In this document: positions 26,700-35,384 of the stretch, in pieces | Layout: every line of letters starts with the position of its first letter | Position numbering within the stretch: position 1 is the first letter of the stretch | From: Oscillospiraceae bacterium | GTDB taxonomy: Bacteria; Bacillota; Clostridia; Oscillospirales; Oscillospiraceae | Direction of reading: 5' to 3' | DNA: 64,000 bases | NCBI GenBank assembly: GCA_009783555.1 | Contig: WRDH01000004.1 | Coordinates: 30,797 to 94,796, forward strand | Made by a program: the position numbers and the translations under genes | The notes under the pieces: generated by a model | Database searches by the model: none | What the model was told of the DNA's origin: nothing | Seen by the model: the letters and a program-made list of their open reading frames with translations, nothing else

Positions 26700-27593
26700 T
26701 CAACTCTTCCTCTCTGCCAGCACATTTGCGAGCCAGATGAGAAATTCTGTGTTTTCGAAGTTGTCTTTCAATACTGATATCGCTTTGTTGGTTTCTTTGT
26801 TTATCATTTTTTCGCATGCTTCAATACCGAGTAAGGATGCAAATGTTGATTTGTCATTTTCGATGTCGGAGCCTATTGGTTTTCCGAGTTCCTCTGCTGT
26901 TGCAATGCAATCAAGCACATCATCACGTACTTGAAATGCGAGTCCTATTGCTTGTGAATATGCATCTGCAGCCTCTATCTGTGCCTTTGAACCGCCCCCT
27001 GCTATGACTCCGAGCCTTGCTGCCGCCGATATCAGAGCCGCGGTTTTCATTGAGTATAGTTCCAGTATCTCATCTATTGTCAGGTGCCAGCCTTCACCCG
27101 ATAAGTCAAGGTATTGCCCTCCGCATATCCCATGCGCTCCTGCAGCGTGTGCAAGAATTCTGACCATTTCGATGATTGATTCCGCAGGTAACGGGGAGCA
27201 GCTGAGCGTTTCAAATGCCGCCGCTTGCAATGCATCCCCTGCCAGTGTTGCCGTAAACTCACCGTATTTAATATGATTTGACGGTTTGCCGCGCCTCATA
27301 TCATCACCATCCATGATTGGTAAATCATCATGGATTAATGTATATGTGTGCAGCAACTCAATCGCACAAGCTGCGTCCAGTGCGTCTTCCAATCTTCCCC
27401 CGACTGCCTCACAAAATTTCATGCATATAATTGCTCTGACACGTTTTCCGCCCTCAAGCAAGCTGTAACGCATTGATTCAACCAATGTCGCATAGCTTGA
27501 GCCGGCTTCGGTAAACAACTCACGAAGCCTGTCTTCGACAATATCACGACCGTATTCCATCTCACGGATCATGTCATTGTTGTCTCTATTCAT
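26700..27593 (-). CDS. ispA: Polyprenyl synthetase (farnesyl/geranyl diphosphate synthase)
   Basis: Prenyltransferase making C15 or longer isoprenyl diphosphates for cell-wall lipid carriers and quinones; 297 residues. The first Asp-rich motif is HDDLPIMDGDDMRRG and the second is QVRDDVLDC. GKRVRAIICMKFCE is the substrate-binding segment. It follows xseB, as in many Bacillota (xseA-xseB-ispA), but a 142-nt structured gap separates them. ATG 27593 has AAAGGA about 15 bases upstream, inside the right arm of a hairpin. Confidence 0.94.
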   Translation of the reverse strand: MNRDNNDMIREMEYGRDIVEDRLRELFTEAGSSYATLVESMRYSLLEGGKRVRAIICMKFCEAVGGRLEDALDAACAIELLHTYTLIHDDLPIMDGDDMRRGKPSNHIKYGEFTATLAGDALQAAAFETLSCSPLPAESIIEMVRILAHAAGAHGICGGQYLDLSGEGWHLTIDEILELYSMKTAALISAAARLGVIAGGGSKAQIEAADAYSQAIGLAFQVRDDVLDCIATAEELGKPIGSDIENDKSTFASLLGIEACEKMINKETNKAISVLKDNFENTEFLIWLANVLAERKS

Positions 27594-27735
27594 CGACTAA
27601 AAGACCATTCCTTTCGTTTTACATCAGGCACAAATAGATCATTAATAAAGAATGGTCTTTTCGTGCATCTGTTTCGGTTTCCGCCAAAGGCGGGGAGAAA
27701 TTGGCACATTCCCCGTATTGGCGTGATTTATCACG
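27594..27735 (-). promoter_or_regulatory. Structured xseB-ispA intergenic leader
   Basis: Read on the minus strand, this gap holds small hairpins (GCGTGA/TCACGC and CCGCC/GGCGG). It then has a long-range inverted repeat, AAAAGACCATTC pairing with GAATGGTCTTTT, the latter directly before ispA. The pairing would bury the AAAGGA ribosome-binding site, so it may be an attenuator; no known riboswitch class is recognised. Confidence 0.45.
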
Positions 27736-27966
27736 CTAATACTCCTTTGGTTGTTCGTCGCCGATTGCCGTTTGTAAGCGCACAACAATTTGCTCTGCTT
27801 TGTCGAGCATTGTTCCGCATGTTTCGATGAGTTTTACGCCTTCCTCAAACAAAGAAAGTGATTTTTCCAGCTCCGCATCCCCTTTTTCGAGTGATGTAAC
27901 TATCTCGTCGATTCTTGCGACGGCTTGCTCGAAAGTCATATCAATTTTTTTATCCATTTTCTTCAT
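27736..27966 (-). CDS. xseB: Exodeoxyribonuclease VII small subunit
   Basis: A 76-residue helical-hairpin subunit that assembles around XseA to degrade single-stranded DNA. The core MTFEQAVARIDEIVTSLEKG and LEKSLSLFEEGVKLIETC are typical. ATG 27966 is 35 nt after xseA. A second ATG three codons later is an alternative start. Confidence 0.94.
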   Translation of the reverse strand: MKKMDKKIDMTFEQAVARIDEIVTSLEKGDAELEKSLSLFEEGVKLIETCGTMLDKAEQIVVRLQTAIGDEQPKEY

Positions 27967-28001
27967 CCCCTGTCCTTCGGACTGCCTGTTTTTGAGCTAT
28001 A

Positions 28002-29192
28002 CTATTCTGCGATACATGTTATTTCGTCTTGTTTTAATCTGATTGTCAATCTGTCGCCTGTCGATACGTCTCCGGCGGATTTAACGACTGTTCCGTCTGC
28101 ACGTTTTGCTATTGCGTAGCCTCTCCCCAATACTTTCAGCGGACTCATTGCATCCAGAGATGCCGCAAGGCGTGCGTAGCGTTCCCGTTTTCTATAGATT
28201 TGCCCTTGCATTGCCGACAAAACTCTTTCCGTACATCTGTCAATTTGGATTCGTCTATCTTCGATGTAATATTTTGGGCTTTGGAGGACACGTTTGTCCG
28301 ATACACTTGCCAGTTTTTGTCTGCGTATCTTTATATCCCGGCTTATTGCCTGTTGCATTCGCATATCTGCCGACTTTATTGAGTTAAATACTTCAAGTTT
28401 ATCGGGAACAGCAATTTCTGCGGCATTTGATGGTGTCGCTGCTCTGACATCTGCGACAAAGTCTGCGATAGTAACATCAGGCTCATGTCCGACGGCTGAG
28501 ATTACCGGTATTTCCGATGCGAAAATTGCTCTTGCCACACGCTCATCGTTAAATGCCCACAGATCCTCTATTGAACCGCCGCCCCGCCCTGTTATTATCA
28601 AGTCCGCGATGTTATTGGCATTTACATACTTAATTGCGTCAACTATTTCAGGAGGTGCTTCAACACCTTGCACCCTGACGGGGAACACGGCTACTTTCGT
28701 CATAGGCCAGCGGCTTCCGAGTACTCTTATTATATCTTGAACCGCAGCACCCGCCGATGATGTTATCACTGCTATTGTTTTCGGATATTCCGGAAGCGGC
28801 TTTTTATACCGCTCATCAAACAACCCCTCTTGCAGCAACTTTTCTTTTAACTGCTCAAATGCAACGTACAAATCGCCTACTCCGTCCGGGGTCATTTCAT
28901 TAACATACAGTTGATATAGTCCATCCCGCGGAAATACCGCTACCCTTCCGAACGCAACAACGCTCATTCCATTTTCCGGTTTATACCGCATTTTTGATGC
29001 ACTGCCTTTGAACATGACACATTTGAGTATGCCTTCTGCATCCTTCATTGTGAAATAATGATGTCCTGACGGGTATGCCTTGTAATTAGACAACTCGCCT
29101 TTGACATACACGCTTGCCAGCTCATAGTCGGAATCAAGAAGTCGCTTTATGTAGTTGTTAAGTTCGGTAATTGTATATATTTTATCAGCCAT
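28002..29192 (-). CDS. xseA: Exodeoxyribonuclease VII large subunit
   Basis: Catalytic subunit of ExoVII, 396 residues. The N-terminal OB fold includes VYVKGELSNYK and SGHHYFTMKD. The nuclease core has SSAGAAVQDII, GRGGGSIEDLWAFNDE and AVGHEPDVTIADFVAD. A coiled coil precedes the C-terminal LGRGYAIAKRADG. It lies between nusB and xseB in one operon. Confidence 0.97.
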   Translation of the reverse strand: MADKIYTITELNNYIKRLLDSDYELASVYVKGELSNYKAYPSGHHYFTMKDAEGILKCVMFKGSASKMRYKPENGMSVVAFGRVAVFPRDGLYQLYVNEMTPDGVGDLYVAFEQLKEKLLQEGLFDERYKKPLPEYPKTIAVITSSAGAAVQDIIRVLGSRWPMTKVAVFPVRVQGVEAPPEIVDAIKYVNANNIADLIITGRGGGSIEDLWAFNDERVARAIFASEIPVISAVGHEPDVTIADFVADVRAATPSNAAEIAVPDKLEVFNSIKSADMRMQQAISRDIKIRRQKLASVSDKRVLQSPKYYIEDRRIQIDRCTERVLSAMQGQIYRKRERYARLAASLDAMSPLKVLGRGYAIAKRADGTVVKSAGDVSTGDRLTIRLKQDEITCIAE

Positions 29193-29208
29193 CCAAGTCC
29201 TTAACTTT

Positions 29209-29667
29209 CTATTTTATGCTTTCAACTTTCTCACCACGCGAAAAACTACCCAAAATCCCGTTAATAAATGAAACTGTTTCCGGCGGTTCATAGTGCTTTG
29301 CCATCTCCACCGCTTCATTAATTGATGCGCTGTCGGGGATATCGGGCATATATAAAACCTCGTACATTGCTAGCTTCATAATTGCCACTGCTGTTCTTGA
29401 TATTCGGTTAAACTTCCATCCTACCGCGTACTTTTCTATGTATCCGTCAAGCTCTGCCGAGTGTTCCGATATGCCTGTAACCAACCGCTTTATATACTTC
29501 AGTTGCGTTTCGTCCGGTCTGCTTTCGTAAAGCTCATCTTCCGTCTTCAGAGAGTCATAGTATTCCTCATCAAAGGCTTGAGTTAAAAGCATCGCCGGGT
29601 CAGTCGGATTTTCTGACACGGCAAAGCATAATCTTGCAGCTATTTCTCTCGCTACGGTTCTTTTCAT
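29209..29667 (-). CDS. nusB: Transcription antitermination protein NusB
   Basis: All-helical factor that, with NusE, binds boxA RNA in rRNA operons; 152 residues. The N-terminus MKRTVAREIAARLCFAVSE and the C-terminal DIPDSASINEAVEMAKHY / FINGILG blocks are typical. ATG 29667 overlaps the Asp23 gene stop by four bases (ATGA). The in-frame upstream start inside that gene was rejected. Confidence 0.93.
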   Translation of the reverse strand: MKRTVAREIAARLCFAVSENPTDPAMLLTQAFDEEYYDSLKTEDELYESRPDETQLKYIKRLVTGISEHSAELDGYIEKYAVGWKFNRISRTAVAIMKLAMYEVLYMPDIPDSASINEAVEMAKHYEPPETVSFINGILGSFSRGEKVESIK

Positions 29668-30047
29668 GTTGTCGGCTTCGCTTTTTTGATTGATACACCG
29701 CAAATATGGACGTTTACCGCAGTGACTTTTGCACCTACTGCTTCTTCGATTGCCGATTTAACGGCATTTTGCACTGCTGTCCCTACTTCATTGACCGCAT
29801 ATCCCAGTTTTGCAATAAAATGTACATCAACAGAAACATTATCTCCATCGATGTTTATTTTTATTCCTTTTGATATTCCTTTTTTCCCGCTCACCGTAGT
29901 CAGTTCCCTGCCCGGTGATTGATACAGTCCGTAGACTCCTTCAATGTCAACTGCTGCAGACGCTGCAATAACCGCAACAACATTCTGACATATGTTGATG
30001 CTGCCCTTATCATCAGAGCTTTTAATGTATCCTTTACTTTCCGGCAT
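29664..30047 (-). CDS. Asp23/Gls24 family envelope stress protein
   Basis: A 127-residue Asp23/Gls24 protein (YqhY-type), a family commonly linked to nusB in Bacillota and connected with envelope stress or fatty acid metabolism. Core segments are GSINICQNVVAVIAASAA, DIEGVYGLY and VSVDVHFIAKLGY. ATG 30047 follows GGAG at eight bases; the earlier in-frame start at 30071 lies upstream of that site. It heads the asp23-nusB-xseA-xseB run. Confidence 0.9.
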   Translation of the reverse strand: MPESKGYIKSSDDKGSINICQNVVAVIAASAAVDIEGVYGLYQSPGRELTTVSGKKGISKGIKINIDGDNVSVDVHFIAKLGYAVNEVGTAVQNAVKSAIEEAVGAKVTAVNVHICGVSIKKAKPTT

Positions 30048-30144
30048 ATTCGTTACTCCTGACTTATTCAATTGATGGTTTTTACTTTTGAAAGTATATC
30101 ACAACCGCAATACAACTTTCAACTTTCAATTTAAAAGTTTATTC

Positions 30145-30987
30145 TTACCGCAAGCGTTTAATACGCGTCATGATGTCATTTCGCATGTCGTCAAGATGCC
30201 TCCCGAGAAATCCTGCTACATCAGGGTTATCAATCAGTTCGGTGATGTCCATTCCATAGGAGCAGGAGTTTGTTGTATCAACTGCATGTGAGTCAAGGAA
30301 AGTTGCATTAGCCCGACGGCGGCCGAGTGCAGCTAAGTCATAGCGTTTGCCTCCGGCGCATTGGGAAACGAAAACCGATAGCAACTGCTTTGCAATCTCC
30401 GGTTCGGATGCGGTGTCAAAGATCACTTTTGCTTCATCACCAAGCCAGTCGAGTCCGCGCCAGACTTCAAGCGCATAGATTTTTTTCGGCTGTACTTCTT
30501 TTGGTAATAAGCGGACTGCCTCCAGAACACGCAGCATGACACCGACATGAGTATCATGCTTATCCGCCGGATTGTGAGTGAAAATGATTTCCGGTGTACA
30601 AGCTTTTATTAATTCAACCAATTCAGCAGTACATGCTCCGTCACCGGGAAATTTAACCGCATTGCTTGGATAACCCAGTTGAAACATCACGGAATACTTG
30701 CCGATTGCAGCGGCGGCATCCTGCTCCCTTGCCCGTACCTTTTGCATTTCCTCATCAGTCATTGATGCAAACTCACCGTCACGCGGGGAACCTGCTCCGT
30801 CGGTAATGACTACTGCACTAAACCATTTATTTTCGTCAGAAAAACATTCGGTAATTGCACCATAAGACATAATTTCCACATCGTCTTGATGAGCTGCTAT
30901 ACAAAGATGCGTAGTCCTTTTTATGGCATTTTGAAGATTAGTTCCATCGGGAACAAAAATACGGCTCTTTTTATGTTTCAATTTCAC
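30145..30987 (-). CDS. PIG-L family deacetylase
   Basis: A 280-residue LmbE-like zinc deacetylase acting on N-acetyl sugars or related amides; the substrate is unknown here. The metal motif is AAHQDDVEIM (His, Asp, Asp), and the second His site is DKHDTHVGVM. GTG 30987 was chosen because AGGAGG lies six bases before it; the longer ATG start lies in front of that site. It stands alone between tRNA-Leu and the asp23 operon. Confidence 0.87.
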   Translation of the reverse strand: MKLKHKKSRIFVPDGTNLQNAIKRTTHLCIAAHQDDVEIMSYGAITECFSDENKWFSAVVITDGAGSPRDGEFASMTDEEMQKVRAREQDAAAAIGKYSVMFQLGYPSNAVKFPGDGACTAELVELIKACTPEIIFTHNPADKHDTHVGVMLRVLEAVRLLPKEVQPKKIYALEVWRGLDWLGDEAKVIFDTASEPEIAKQLLSVFVSQCAGGKRYDLAALGRRRANATFLDSHAVDTTNSCSYGMDITELIDNPDVAGFLGRHLDDMRNDIMTRIKRLR

Positions 30988-31069
30988 AAAAGACCTCCTG
31001 TATGTCTGCACCGGCAGGACGATAAATCAGAATGTGTATTTTTGTGTGTGCGCACAGTATACAGCAAGC

Positions 31070-31094
31070 CCCCAAAGCCTTGCGGCTCTAGGGG
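31070..31094 (-). terminator. Hairpin after tRNA-Leu
   Basis: On the minus strand CCCC-TA-GAGCC, a GCAA tetraloop and GGCTT-T-GGGG form a compact hairpin downstream of tRNA-Leu. There is no strong T run after it, so it may act in 3' processing instead. Confidence 0.4.
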
Positions 31095-31101
31095 TTGCAG
31101 G

Positions 31102-31187
31102 TGGTGCGCGAGAAGGGACTTGAACCCCCACGCCCGGAGGACACATGGCCCTCAACCATGCCTGTCTACCAGTTCCAGCACTCGCGC
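31102..31187 (-). tRNA. tRNA-Leu (anticodon GAG)
   Basis: An 86-nt cloverleaf on the minus strand with a long variable arm, as in class II tRNAs, and encoded CCA. The acceptor GCGCGAG pairs with CTCGCGC, the anticodon arm is CATGG-TTGAGGG-CCATG and gives GAG, and the T loop is TTCAAGT. Confidence 0.95.
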
Positions 31188-31199
31188 AATTCCGAGGCT

Positions 31200-31228
31200 A
31201 GTATACCTGCCGAAAAAGCTTTTGTCAA
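31200..31228 (-). promoter_or_regulatory. Strong promoter for tRNA-Leu
   Basis: Minus strand TTGACA (31223-31228), 17-bp spacer, TATACT (31200-31205), ending 12 bp before the tRNA 5' end. Confidence 0.85.
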
Positions 31229-31236
31229 CGGAAAGC

Positions 31237-32013
31237 TCATTTGCTTTGCAGATTTCTTAATAACATAAATGAATGAACAATATTCATAGCAATAATCGCG
31301 ACGATTATCATGTTTACACCAAAAGGATGACCATCCGCCAATGTCACTATACAAAAGTAAATTGATGTATAATATGCAAAAACCGCTTTACCCGGTGCCG
31401 GTTTTCCGTATAAAAAGCCCGATGTAAAGTAGAAGCAAAGAGCAGTGGCTACAAGCGCAGTGCTTTGATAAACATAACTGAGCAATATAGGGTTTGACGC
31501 GTTTTCCTTATATAAAAGGACTAACCAAAAACATATGAACACTGTCGGTGCAATACTTAACGCATATAACGAATTACGCCGCGAATCCTGATACATAAAA
31601 ATCGCAAACAGGGTCACGGATACAGATGCTATTGCCGAGAATGCCATAAACAGCATATCGCTTATTGAAAATAACTCATTTAAGTTTAGACCAAAGAAAT
31701 AGAGAAATGTACCAATCAACCATATGACACCAATAAACGCAAAAACTACAGGGTAGGCAAACGGATCTGTCCCGAATGCGTTTTCAAACCCCGATAACGC
31801 TTTATGCCTTGCCGCTACTCTTATAGAAAAAATGAGTACCCCGGCAACAAGCACACATGATAGCACAATTAACCAAAACGTTGTTGCCGCATTTCTGTCA
31901 GGAAGTCCGGTTACCGCATCGAAAACATTTAACCGTTCCGACAGTCTCAGATAATACCCGCCTATGCCTGCTAAAATTGTAAAAAAAGGCAAAAGGAATG
32001 AGGATATTCTCAT
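31237..32013 (-). CDS. Polytopic membrane protein of unknown function
   Basis: A 258-residue hydrophobic protein with roughly seven or eight predicted membrane helices (for example FWLIVLSCVLVAGVLIFSI and FAFIGVIWLIGTFLYFFGL). I recognise no domain or catalytic motif. The start is uncertain: ATG 32013 begins at the first hydrophobic segment, but no strong ribosome-binding site is visible; an in-frame GTG at 32070 would add 19 residues. It is 30 nt downstream of the DUF4364 gene on the same strand, which suggests cotranscription. Confidence 0.7.
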   Translation of the reverse strand: MRISSFLLPFFTILAGIGGYYLRLSERLNVFDAVTGLPDRNAATTFWLIVLSCVLVAGVLIFSIRVAARHKALSGFENAFGTDPFAYPVVFAFIGVIWLIGTFLYFFGLNLNELFSISDMLFMAFSAIASVSVTLFAIFMYQDSRRNSLYALSIAPTVFICFWLVLLYKENASNPILLSYVYQSTALVATALCFYFTSGFLYGKPAPGKAVFAYYTSIYFCIVTLADGHPFGVNMIIVAIIAMNIVHSFMLLRNLQSK

Positions 32014-32101
32014 AAATATCAATATCCAATCGTCATACTGCTTAATACCAGCATATTCTACTACATACACGTTTGCTCGTCAAGACTTATCGACACCCCG
32101 C

Positions 32102-32623
32102 TTATTTTATCAGCATTTCTATGATTGACAGATATATCTGCTCCGCATCCTCACGGAATCCTTTTTCAATTGCATTTGCTTGTTGCGCATTTGCTGCAAA
32201 GAGTTCCATTGATATTATCTCACCGACACCATCCGACAAAGACATAGCAACACTGAATCCTCCGTCTTCGTGCGCCTTGCGGTTTGTTTTTATCATCGCA
32301 TCGCGGTTTTGGCTTGAACACACAACGGCGGTCGCTGCTTCTGCTTTTACTCTAACGGAATACGGCAGGTCTTTTTCAAGAATTTCGCCATTGCGTTTGC
32401 CTTTTGATGTCAATGAGTATTTATCATCTTCCATACGCAGATGCTTTGTTTCAATGAGATTTGCCAGACAATCCGTAACATCAAAATAGCTAATCCCTTC
32501 ATCACACAACGTCAAGCCTGTAAGCACATCCAAGGTTACAGGTTCAGATAAACGCCGCATAATAAAAAGGATTAAAACCTTTACTTCAACACGCTCATGA
32601 ATAAACCCAAAATTCGCTATCAT
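32102..32623 (-). CDS. DUF4364 family protein
   Basis: A 173-residue protein of a Clostridia-specific family with an N-terminal winged-helix-like region (NFGFIHERVEVKVLILFIMR, then GISYFDVTDCLANLIET). The block LEKDLPYSVRVKAEAA is also typical. It is probably a DNA-binding regulator, but no target is known. ATG 32623 gives the family's usual N-terminus; a further 21 codons upstream are in frame but unlikely. The divergent gene is the DUF3048 lipoprotein. Confidence 0.82.
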   Translation of the reverse strand: MIANFGFIHERVEVKVLILFIMRRLSEPVTLDVLTGLTLCDEGISYFDVTDCLANLIETKHLRMEDDKYSLTSKGKRNGEILEKDLPYSVRVKAEAATAVVCSSQNRDAMIKTNRKAHEDGGFSVAMSLSDGVGEIISMELFAANAQQANAIEKGFREDAEQIYLSIIEMLIK

Positions 32624-32680
32624 TGCAATATTTACCCCGCAGAAGTTGTATGTCTTAGCCGTAATTATAGCACAAAATAG

Positions 32681-32709
32681 TTGCATAGTATATTATGTTT
32701 TGGTATAAT
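32681..32709 (+). promoter_or_regulatory. Promoter for the DUF3048 gene
   Basis: TTGCAT (32681-32686), 17-bp spacer, TATAAT (32704-32709), about 45 bp before the start codon. Confidence 0.7.
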
Positions 32710-32755
32710 CCGTATTTGTATCATTAACTATTTCAAAAATGGAGCATTCTGAGGG

Positions 32756-33982
32756 ATGAATTTATTCAGTAAACTTATGCAGCCTGTCATGAAGCCATCA
32801 CAAATAAAACAGGGATTTATATTCCTGACAGTGATTATAGTATGCACTCTGTTATTTGTATCCGGCACATGGGGCGGCTTAGTCATGGGTGGAAGCAACC
32901 ACGAGTTTCCCGGGACATCGGAAACACCCGGCTCTGATATCGGGACTGACGAAAATTCGAACTCAAATGAAACTCCGGGCAATAGTAATAACAGTAACAA
33001 TGCGGGAAATAACCCGGAAGAGATTCCTGAAGCCACACCAAATCCTGCGCTTAACGCCGTCAATCCGCTCTCAGGTTTACCGATTGAAGAGGAAAAAATA
33101 CGAAACAGACCTATAGCCATAGTTCTCAGTAATGAGCCGGCTGCTTTACCAATGAATGGCGTTTCTCAAGCTGATATCTTATATGAGTATCTCGTCGAGG
33201 GCGGGATAACCCGAATGATGGCTGTATTTCAAGATATCACGGATGTCCCGACGGTCGGCAGTATTCGCAGTGCCCGGCACTACACAGTACAAATCGCGGA
33301 AAGCCATGATGCGTTATTTTTTCATGCCGGCGGCAGCCCGCTGGCAATTTCGGAAATCCGTGACAGGGGTATAACTAACTTTGATGAAGTATATGGCACA
33401 CGCAGAAATGTTTTTTTTAGAAACAGAACCAGAATCGATGGCCGCAGACTTGAGAATCTGCATTCACTGGTCACTACAAATGCTCGTATAGCAGAATGGA
33501 TACCAAAATACGAAGTAAGGACAGAACATAATGCAAATTACGAGCAAGGTTTCATTTTTTCCGATGATGCAACACCAACAACCGGGCGTCCGGCAACCGA
33601 GTTTACAATCAGGTATTCCGGTGCAAAAATGAGTGCTTTTTCATATAATGAGACGAATAATGTCTACCACTTGCGTCAATTCAGCAGAGATTTTACAGAT
33701 GCGAATAACGGCGACAGAGTTGGCTTTAGAAATATACTGGTGATGAAAACATCTGTAACCGGTGTTCCGGGGGATAGTGCCGGCAGACGGGATATTGTGA
33801 CAGTCGGGAGCGGCGACGGCTATTTCATCAATGGCGGCAGATATATTGAAATCAAATGGTCACGGGTCGATAAAGCGTCACCATTTGTATACACTCATTT
33901 GGACGGAATCCCGTTGGAGCTTGGGCGCGGAGCAACCTTCATTGCTATAATACCTACACGAAATGTTGTAGATTTCAACTAA
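32756..33982 (+). CDS. DUF3048 domain protein (YerB-like)
   Basis: A 408-residue protein with an N-terminal membrane helix (IFLTVIIVCTLLFVSGTWGG) and then a low-complexity Ser/Asn/Glu/Pro linker. The DUF3048 region begins NPLSGLPIEEEKIRNRPIAI. Conserved segments include SQADILYEYLVEGGITRM and SIRSARHYTVQIAE. The family is exported and associated with the Gram-positive cell surface; the function is not established. The start is ATG 32756; GGAG lies 11 bases upstream while a GAGGG is immediately adjacent. The gene is monocistronic, bounded by a promoter and a terminator. Confidence 0.88.
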   Translation: MNLFSKLMQPVMKPSQIKQGFIFLTVIIVCTLLFVSGTWGGLVMGGSNHEFPGTSETPGSDIGTDENSNSNETPGNSNNSNNAGNNPEEIPEATPNPALNAVNPLSGLPIEEEKIRNRPIAIVLSNEPAALPMNGVSQADILYEYLVEGGITRMMAVFQDITDVPTVGSIRSARHYTVQIAESHDALFFHAGGSPLAISEIRDRGITNFDEVYGTRRNVFFRNRTRIDGRRLENLHSLVTTNARIAEWIPKYEVRTEHNANYEQGFIFSDDATPTTGRPATEFTIRYSGAKMSAFSYNETNNVYHLRQFSRDFTDANNGDRVGFRNILVMKTSVTGVPGDSAGRRDIVTVGSGDGYFINGGRYIEIKWSRVDKASPFVYTHLDGIPLELGRGATFIAIIPTRNVVDFN

Positions 33983-34009
33983 GTTTAGTAAGTCTCTGAT
34001 TAGAAACAA

Positions 34010-34044
34010 AAGAGACTCCCGTGTTCAAAGCATGGGAGTCTCTT
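34010..34044. terminator. Bidirectional terminator between DUF3048 and gdhA
   Basis: AGAGACTCCC (34011-34020) and GGGAGTCTCT (34034-34043) form a perfect 10-bp stem around a 13-nt loop, with A-rich sequence on the left and T-rich on the right. It can stop both convergent transcripts. Confidence 0.8.
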
Positions 34045-34082
34045 ATAACGTTTCATTATGTAAGGATTAAAGCATAAACCGA

Positions 34083-35369
34083 CTAAGCCCAGCCGCGCAA
34101 CCTTACGGCATTCGCAACTCTGTTAATCGCGATAATATAAGCAGCATCACGCATGTATACATCTTTCTCCAGTGCCAGTTCATATACTGCGCGGAAAGCT
34201 TTTGTCATTGCGTATTCAAGTTTTTCGAGGACTTCTTCCTTGCCCCAGAAATAATTCATATTGCATTGGACTTGTTCAAAGTAACTGCATGTGACACCGC
34301 CGGCATTTGCGAGAAAGTCCGGAAGCATAATTATACCGCGTTCACGAATGAGCGGGTCGCAGTCCGGTGTTGTCGGACCGTTTGCGCCTTCGATGATAAT
34401 TTTCACCTGTTTTGAAACATTCGGGAAAACAGCCGGAGTTATTTGATTTTCCAAAGCACACGGCATAAGAATATCAACATTCTGACTTAGCCATGCATCG
34501 CCGGGAAGAACTTCATATCCCAGTGCTATCGCTTTTTCCTTGTCAATGCTTCCGTATTGATCTTTAATTTCCACCAGTGCAGGAATATCACAACCGTCAG
34601 CTTTTTTAAAGGTATAGGCTGTTTTATCTGCTTGATTCCAGCAGGACACCGCTATAACCTTCCCGCCAAGCTCTGTATACATACGGGCAGCATATTCGGC
34701 AACGTTTCCAAACCCCTGAACACTTGCAGTTGTTGATTCTATCGGAAGATTTATGCAACGAAGCAAATCCTTAAGGACATATATACAGCCGTACCCGGTA
34801 GCTTCTGTGCGCCCCAAAGAACCTCCCATGCCAACGGGTTTCCCTGTGATAACGCCGGGATAACGGCCTGCCGTAATGGTTTCGTACTCATCCATCATCC
34901 AAAGCATGCACTGAGCATTTGACCCGACATCGGGAGCAGGAATATCTATCTCATGTCCGATTTGATTCCAAACACCACGGACATAACCGCGGCAAAGCCG
35001 CTCCATTTCGCCTTTTGACAGTGATTGAGGCTCACATATTATTCCGCCTTTACCGCCACCGAGAGGAATATCGACTGTTGCACATTTCCAAGTCATCCAC
35101 ATCGACAACGCACGTACAGTGTCATCGGTTTCATGCGGATGAAACCGTATACCACCCTTTGCAGGACCTCTGGCATCATTGTGCCTTATACGGAAGCCTT
35201 TAAAGGTTTTTGTTGTGCCGTCATCCATTTTTATAGGAATTGTAAAATGTGTTTCCAGCATAGGCTGCCTTAAGAACTCCCTCATCCCCGGGTCTAAACC
35301 GAGCAGCTCTGCAACACCGTCAAATTGTATCTGTGCATTCTCAAAAGGATTATAGTTATTATCTGACAT
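34083..35369 (-). CDS. gdhA: Glu/Leu/Phe/Val dehydrogenase (glutamate dehydrogenase type)
   Basis: A 428-residue NAD(P)-dependent amino acid dehydrogenase that interconverts glutamate and 2-oxoglutarate. The catalytic-lysine region is ARGPAKGGIRFHP and KCATVDIPLGGGKGG, the Rossmann motif is QGFGNVAEYAA, and IIEGANGPTTP is characteristic. ATG 35369 follows GGAGAG. It is 15 nt downstream of fba on the same strand, so the two are probably one transcript joining carbon and nitrogen metabolism. Confidence 0.94.
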   Translation of the reverse strand: MSDNNYNPFENAQIQFDGVAELLGLDPGMREFLRQPMLETHFTIPIKMDDGTTKTFKGFRIRHNDARGPAKGGIRFHPHETDDTVRALSMWMTWKCATVDIPLGGGKGGIICEPQSLSKGEMERLCRGYVRGVWNQIGHEIDIPAPDVGSNAQCMLWMMDEYETITAGRYPGVITGKPVGMGGSLGRTEATGYGCIYVLKDLLRCINLPIESTTASVQGFGNVAEYAARMYTELGGKVIAVSCWNQADKTAYTFKKADGCDIPALVEIKDQYGSIDKEKAIALGYEVLPGDAWLSQNVDILMPCALENQITPAVFPNVSKQVKIIIEGANGPTTPDCDPLIRERGIIMLPDFLANAGGVTCSYFEQVQCNMNYFWGKEEVLEKLEYAMTKAFRAVYELALEKDVYMRDAAYIIAINRVANAVRLRGWA

Positions 35370-35384
35370 ATATTCTCTCCAATC

